The translations under genes were made by a program, and so were the position numbers. From HGM11368 sp051883455 (GTDB taxonomy: Bacteria; Bacillota; Clostridia; Christensenellales; UBA3700), in contig JBJETT010000004.1 of NCBI GenBank assembly GCA_051883455.1, positions 124,001-188,000 on the forward strand: 64,000 bases of DNA. Direction: 5' to 3'. The number at the start of each line of letters is the position of its first letter. Position 1 is the first letter of the stretch. The notes beneath the pieces are model-generated. The model ran no database searches. It was not told where the DNA came from and saw nothing but the letters and a program-made list of their open reading frames with translations. This document shows positions 61,044 to 64,000 of the stretch, piece by piece.

Positions 61044-62294
61044 ATGGCTCGTTACGTGATAGGTGGTGGCAATAGTCTACAAGGCAGTATAAGAATTAAG
61101 GGCGCCAAAAACAGCGCGCTAGCTTTGTTGTCCGCAAGTATTCTTACTCAAGACAAGGTAATTTTGAGAGATTGCCCCGACATCAGCGACATTGGTAATA
61201 TGCTATCAATTCTCGGTGGACTTGGTTGCAAGTGCACCTTTGACAATATGGCGATTACGATAGACAGTAGCACTCTGGACAGTGCGGAGATTGAGAATAA
61301 TACGGCTAAGAAGATTAGATCGTCTGTCTTTTTGCTTGGAGCAATGCTAAGTAGATGCAAGAGAGCAAAAATCGCCTATCCGGGCGGTTGCAACATAGGT
61401 CTTAGACCAATCGACATACATATAGACGGACTGAGGAAGCTCGGCGTGGAGATAATCGAAACTCAAGACGCTTTGGAATGCGACGCTACTCACGCTCACA
61501 GCGGATATATGCGACTCAAAATTCCTAGTGTTGGCGCAACGGAAAATCTCATTATGGCTAGCGTCTTTTTGCAAGGCAAGACGGTGATAGACAACTGCGC
61601 CAAAGAGCCTGAGATAGTTGATTTGCAAAATATGCTCGTGGCAATGGGCGCTAAGGTGAGCGGAGTCGAGGACGGTAGAGCCGTGATTGAGGGCGTTGAG
61701 TGCTTGCACGGCGTAGACTACACGGTTTTGCCCGATAGAATTGTTGCGGGGACTTATCTAATAGCAACGGCGATGTGCAAGGGCGAGATAACGTTGGACA
61801 ACGTAAGATGGCAACATTTGGAAGCGTTGACGTCAAAACTTGCCAATAATAGTTGCAAAATTACCTACGAAGATGATAAAATAACCTTGTATTGCGATAG
61901 CGTGCTATCCAATCTTCCTTCGATATCTACGGGCTATTATCCCGACTTTCCTACCGATTTGCAGTCGCAGTACCTGGCAATGATGACGGTGGGTGGAGGT
62001 AGAGGCGAGATTGTAGAAAATCTATTCGAGGATAGATTTAAGGTCGCAAGTCAGCTTAGACTCATGGGCGCGCACGTCGATATCCAAGGCAACCGTGCAA
62101 TCGTTGACGGCGTAAGTAGCCTAAAGGGTGCTACCGTCAAGGCGTGCGACCTAAGAGGCGGAGCTGCGTTGGTGCTCGCGGGGCTGGTTGCTAGGGGCAC
62201 AACGATAGTGGAAGATATATATCATATAGACAGAGGATACGAGGATATGGCAACCGTTCTTACGAGTTTGGGTGCTGATATAAAGCGTATTTAG
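61044..62294 (+). CDS. murA: UDP-N-acetylglucosamine 1-carboxyvinyltransferase
   Basis: A 416-residue enzyme of the first committed wall step, adding enolpyruvate to UDP-GlcNAc. GAKNSALALLSASIL holds the conserved Lys-Asn pair. YPGGCNIGLRPIDIHIDGL holds the catalytic Cys that fosfomycin attacks, so the protein should be sensitive. YYPDFPTDLQSQ and LRGGAALVLAGLVA are typical of the C-terminal domain. TTGAGGTGA precedes the ATG. Being between ftsW and ftsQ is unusual but seen in Firmicutes. Confidence 0.96.
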   Translation: MARYVIGGGNSLQGSIRIKGAKNSALALLSASILTQDKVILRDCPDISDIGNMLSILGGLGCKCTFDNMAITIDSSTLDSAEIENNTAKKIRSSVFLLGAMLSRCKRAKIAYPGGCNIGLRPIDIHIDGLRKLGVEIIETQDALECDATHAHSGYMRLKIPSVGATENLIMASVFLQGKTVIDNCAKEPEIVDLQNMLVAMGAKVSGVEDGRAVIEGVECLHGVDYTVLPDRIVAGTYLIATAMCKGEITLDNVRWQHLEALTSKLANNSCKITYEDDKITLYCDSVLSNLPSISTGYYPDFPTDLQSQYLAMMTVGGGRGEIVENLFEDRFKVASQLRLMGAHVDIQGNRAIVDGVSSLKGATVKACDLRGGAALVLAGLVARGTTIVEDIYHIDRGYEDMATVLTSLGADIKRI

Positions 62295-62303
62295 AGGTAC
62301 ACA

Positions 62304-63032
62304 ATGAACAAAAGATTGACGATAATTTTCATCTCGCTCGCAGTCGTTGTACTGCTGGTTGTTTTGTCTTGCGTTATATTCATTATTGGCGACGTGCAAG
62401 TAGAGACTACGTCGGATTTGACTTTGACGGACGAACAAAAGGCTTCTATCGTCAACGACAGTCAAATTGCCAAGTATTCTTCTATCTTTGCTCTAAGCGA
62501 AGAAAAGGCTAGCGAGTATATAGAAATCAAACATCCAACTCTAAAAGTAGTGATGATAGAGCGCAAAGCACCCAACAAGGTCGTCATCAATATGACGGGT
62601 CGCACTGGCATATTTGCCGTTGCAACCGAGGGTGGATACGCTGTGTTCGATAGAGATCTCAAGCGTATCGACAACGTGAGCGATATAGACGACAAGTTTT
62701 TGTGCGCGGCTGACGGTATAGACCTTTCTAACGTTGGCGTAGGTCAGTTTTTGGACAATGACAAGCTTATAGCTATGATAAGGGCAGCGGAAGAGGTGTC
62801 CTTCGTCGGGGCAAGGTTCGGTGCGTTTTTTACCGATATGCAAGTGGGCGCAACCTACGTTGATTTGACCACCAACACGGGTGTGATTTTTAGACTTAAC
62901 CTCAGCGACAATATCGGTACGATACTCAAGCAATGCTACAATTATTATCTCAACGCGGCAAGCGAGGCGCAAAAGTCGTCGGGATATATCTATCTCTCGG
63001 ACAACGGATTTAAGCACGTTAGCTATCTGTGA
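62304..63032 (+). CDS. ftsQ: cell division protein FtsQ/DivIB
   Basis: A 242-residue bitopic membrane protein. A short cytosolic tip and span (about 5-30) precede a POTRA-like domain (VQVETTSDLTLTDEQKASIVN..., YIEIKHPTLKVVMIERKAPNKVVINMTGRTGIFAVATEGGYAVFDRDLKRI), then a beta domain. It links FtsL/FtsB and the FtsWI synthase. It is shorter and more divergent than E. coli FtsQ, as is usual in Firmicutes. AGAGGT precedes the ATG. ftsA follows after 106 bases with its own promoter. Confidence 0.88.
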   Translation: MNKRLTIIFISLAVVVLLVVLSCVIFIIGDVQVETTSDLTLTDEQKASIVNDSQIAKYSSIFALSEEKASEYIEIKHPTLKVVMIERKAPNKVVINMTGRTGIFAVATEGGYAVFDRDLKRIDNVSDIDDKFLCAADGIDLSNVGVGQFLDNDKLIAMIRAAEEVSFVGARFGAFFTDMQVGATYVDLTTNTGVIFRLNLSDNIGTILKQCYNYYLNAASEAQKSSGYIYLSDNGFKHVSYL

Positions 63033-63103
63033 GTCGAGCGTCGTGAGATTTTTGGATTGTCGAGTTTTACTTTATTGACAATCCAATATTTATTTATAAT
63101 ATC

Positions 63104-63132
63104 TTGACTAATATTTTTTTATAATATATAAT
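63104..63132 (+). promoter_or_regulatory. ftsA promoter, predicted to start transcription at the start codon
   Basis: TTGACT, 17-base spacer, TATAAT. The -10 ends six bases before the ATG at 63139, so the message would have no or almost no leader. No Shine-Dalgarno site is visible. Confidence 0.6.
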
Positions 63133-63138
63133 GCTTTT

Positions 63139-64000
63139 ATGGATAGAAACGTGGTCGTATTGGATATAGGCTCGGGTAAACTGACTTTTGCCGTTGGATA
63201 TAAGACTTCTAGCGGAGTGTTCGTTATCAAAAATTTTGCCGACCTAAGATACAGCGGTTATTACGGCAAACAATTCGTCGAGCCCGATAGATTGGTTGAC
63301 GACGTCAAGCAAGTCGTTGCCAATAGTGGCTACCAAGGCAAGCTCGATACGATATTTGTTGGTGTGCCTAGCGAGTTTTTGAGGGTAGAGAACAATTCGA
63401 CTTATTCGTCTTTTGCCAAAGAAAGGACGATTAGCAGAGCAATCGTTGACCAGATGCACCAAGATGGCAATATCTTCAACAAAGACCGTCGTAGCGTTGT
63501 CATCAATTCTTCTGCCAATGATTACGTTATCAACAATTCGCAGTCCACGCTTTCGCCTATCGGTATGCGAGCAACTAGTCTAAGAGCCAATCTCAGCTAT
63601 ACCTATTGCATGCAAGAGTTTATTGACAAAATGGACGGCGTTTTGAATGTGTGCGGCTTTTCCAAGGTCAACTACGTGGGTGGAATGCACGCAATAGCCA
63701 ACCAGCTCATACCACAACGCGAGCGCGTCAAAGGTGCGGTATTGGTGGACGTAGGCTTTGTCAACGCATCCTTTGGCTACGTCAAGGGCGACGGGCTAAG
63801 CTATCTTTCGTCCATAGGCGTGGGTGGTGGAAATATTGCCGACGACCTAGCTTACTCAATGGGGGTAGACTTTGACGATGCGTACGAATTTTTTGGCAAA
63901 ATCAATCTCAACCAAGACCCTGACGACGATGCCGTTTATACGATAAGGTCGGGTGGAGAAACGTTAGCTTTCGGCGCACGCGACGTCAACGAAATTGTCT
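63139..64000 (+). CDS. ftsA: cell division protein FtsA (partial, cut by window end)
   Basis: At least 287 residues of an actin-fold protein that tethers FtsZ to the membrane. Phosphate loop 1 is LDIGSGKLTFAVG. The 1C-type middle region spans roughly 85-165. Phosphate loop 2 is VLVDVGFVNASFGYVKGDG and is followed by SSIGVGGGNIADDLAYSMGV, which matches the FtsA/cell-division pattern. The frame is open to the end of the window. Its place after ftsQ supports FtsA over MreB or PilM. The sequence looks divergent from Bacillus FtsA. Confidence 0.85.
   Translation, partial: MDRNVVVLDIGSGKLTFAVGYKTSSGVFVIKNFADLRYSGYYGKQFVEPDRLVDDVKQVVANSGYQGKLDTIFVGVPSEFLRVENNSTYSSFAKERTISRAIVDQMHQDGNIFNKDRRSVVINSSANDYVINNSQSTLSPIGMRATSLRANLSYTYCMQEFIDKMDGVLNVCGFSKVNYVGGMHAIANQLIPQRERVKGAVLVDVGFVNASFGYVKGDGLSYLSSIGVGGGNIADDLAYSMGVDFDDAYEFFGKINLNQDPDDDAVYTIRSGGETLAFGARDVNEIV

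Noticed and set aside
1..64000. Search for prophage, insertion sequences, defence islands or secondary-metabolite clusters
   Set aside because: No transposase, integrase, restriction enzyme, Cas protein, NRPS/PKS or toxin module other than the lone mazF was found. Base and codon use look even across the window.

Overview
The window is a 64 kb stretch of chromosome from a low-to-medium GC, monoderm, Clostridia-like Firmicute, probably an uncultured gut-type lineage. The evidence is strong AGGAGG ribosome binding sites, TTGACA/TTTACT plus extended -10 promoters, a Bacillus-type SRP RNA with an Alu domain, SepF and DivIVA-family division proteins, CIRCE-like sites before groESL, a meso-diaminopimelate-type MurE (DNPR motif), MraZ, RecX and NdoA/MazF. 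Nearly all genes are housekeeping. I saw no phage, transposase, CRISPR array, tRNA or rRNA, and no obvious new multi-gene defence or biosynthetic system. The unusual material is mostly non-coding DNA, start codons and low-complexity parts of division proteins.

Layout. (1) 1-5.2 kb: the end of tsaB, rimI, an alpha/beta hydrolase with an apparent ATT start, a membrane-anchored murF, ddl and a eukaryotic-type NADP isocitrate dehydrogenase, all on the plus strand. (2) 5.2-8.4 kb: a minus-strand pair (sugar O-acetyltransferase and WYL regulator), then gdhA. (3) 8.4-9.05 kb: a long AT-rich gap with four perfect DnaA boxes in one orientation, a candidate oriC or DnaA-titration site. (4) 9.05-20.4 kb: purine operon purE-M-N-H-D-L followed by a YgiQ radical SAM protein and recX. 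purC and purF are not here. (5) 20.6-27 kb: nnrD/E, a solitary mazF, a GPH-family sugar symporter, dnaX, ybaB and recR. (6) 27-33.3 kb: divergent galT/galK (Leloir pathway), lgt, pncB and a DivIVA-domain protein. (7) 33.4-38.7 kb: groESL under two CIRCE-like elements, an inverted/tandem repeat block, a dCMP deaminase, a SPOR-like membrane protein, the SRP RNA on the minus strand and a PdaB-like deacetylase. (8) 38.7-42.5 kb: a double OB-fold SSB-like protein, yggS, sepF, lspA and rluD. (9) 42.6-51.5 kb: rqcH on the minus strand, then tig-clpP-clpX-lon-engB (protein folding and quality control) and a metallophosphoesterase. (10) 51.6-64 kb: the division and cell wall (dcw) cluster mraZ-rsmH-[ftsL position]-pbp-murE-mraY-murD-ftsW-murA-ftsQ-ftsA, with ftsA cut by the window end. 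murG and murC are absent from it, while murF and ddl lie at the other end of the window.

How the genes fit together. MurA, MurD, MurE, MurF, Ddl, MraY, FtsW and the PBP cover most of the lipid II pathway. SepF, FtsA, FtsQ and the DivIVA-like protein cover division. Lgt and LspA are two successive lipoprotein maturation enzymes. Tig, ClpXP, Lon, GroESL and RqcH form a proteostasis set. Start sites were chosen from Shine-Dalgarno spacing and predicted promoters and differ from the longest open frame in many cases. All functional names come from recognising motifs by eye; no database search was possible.
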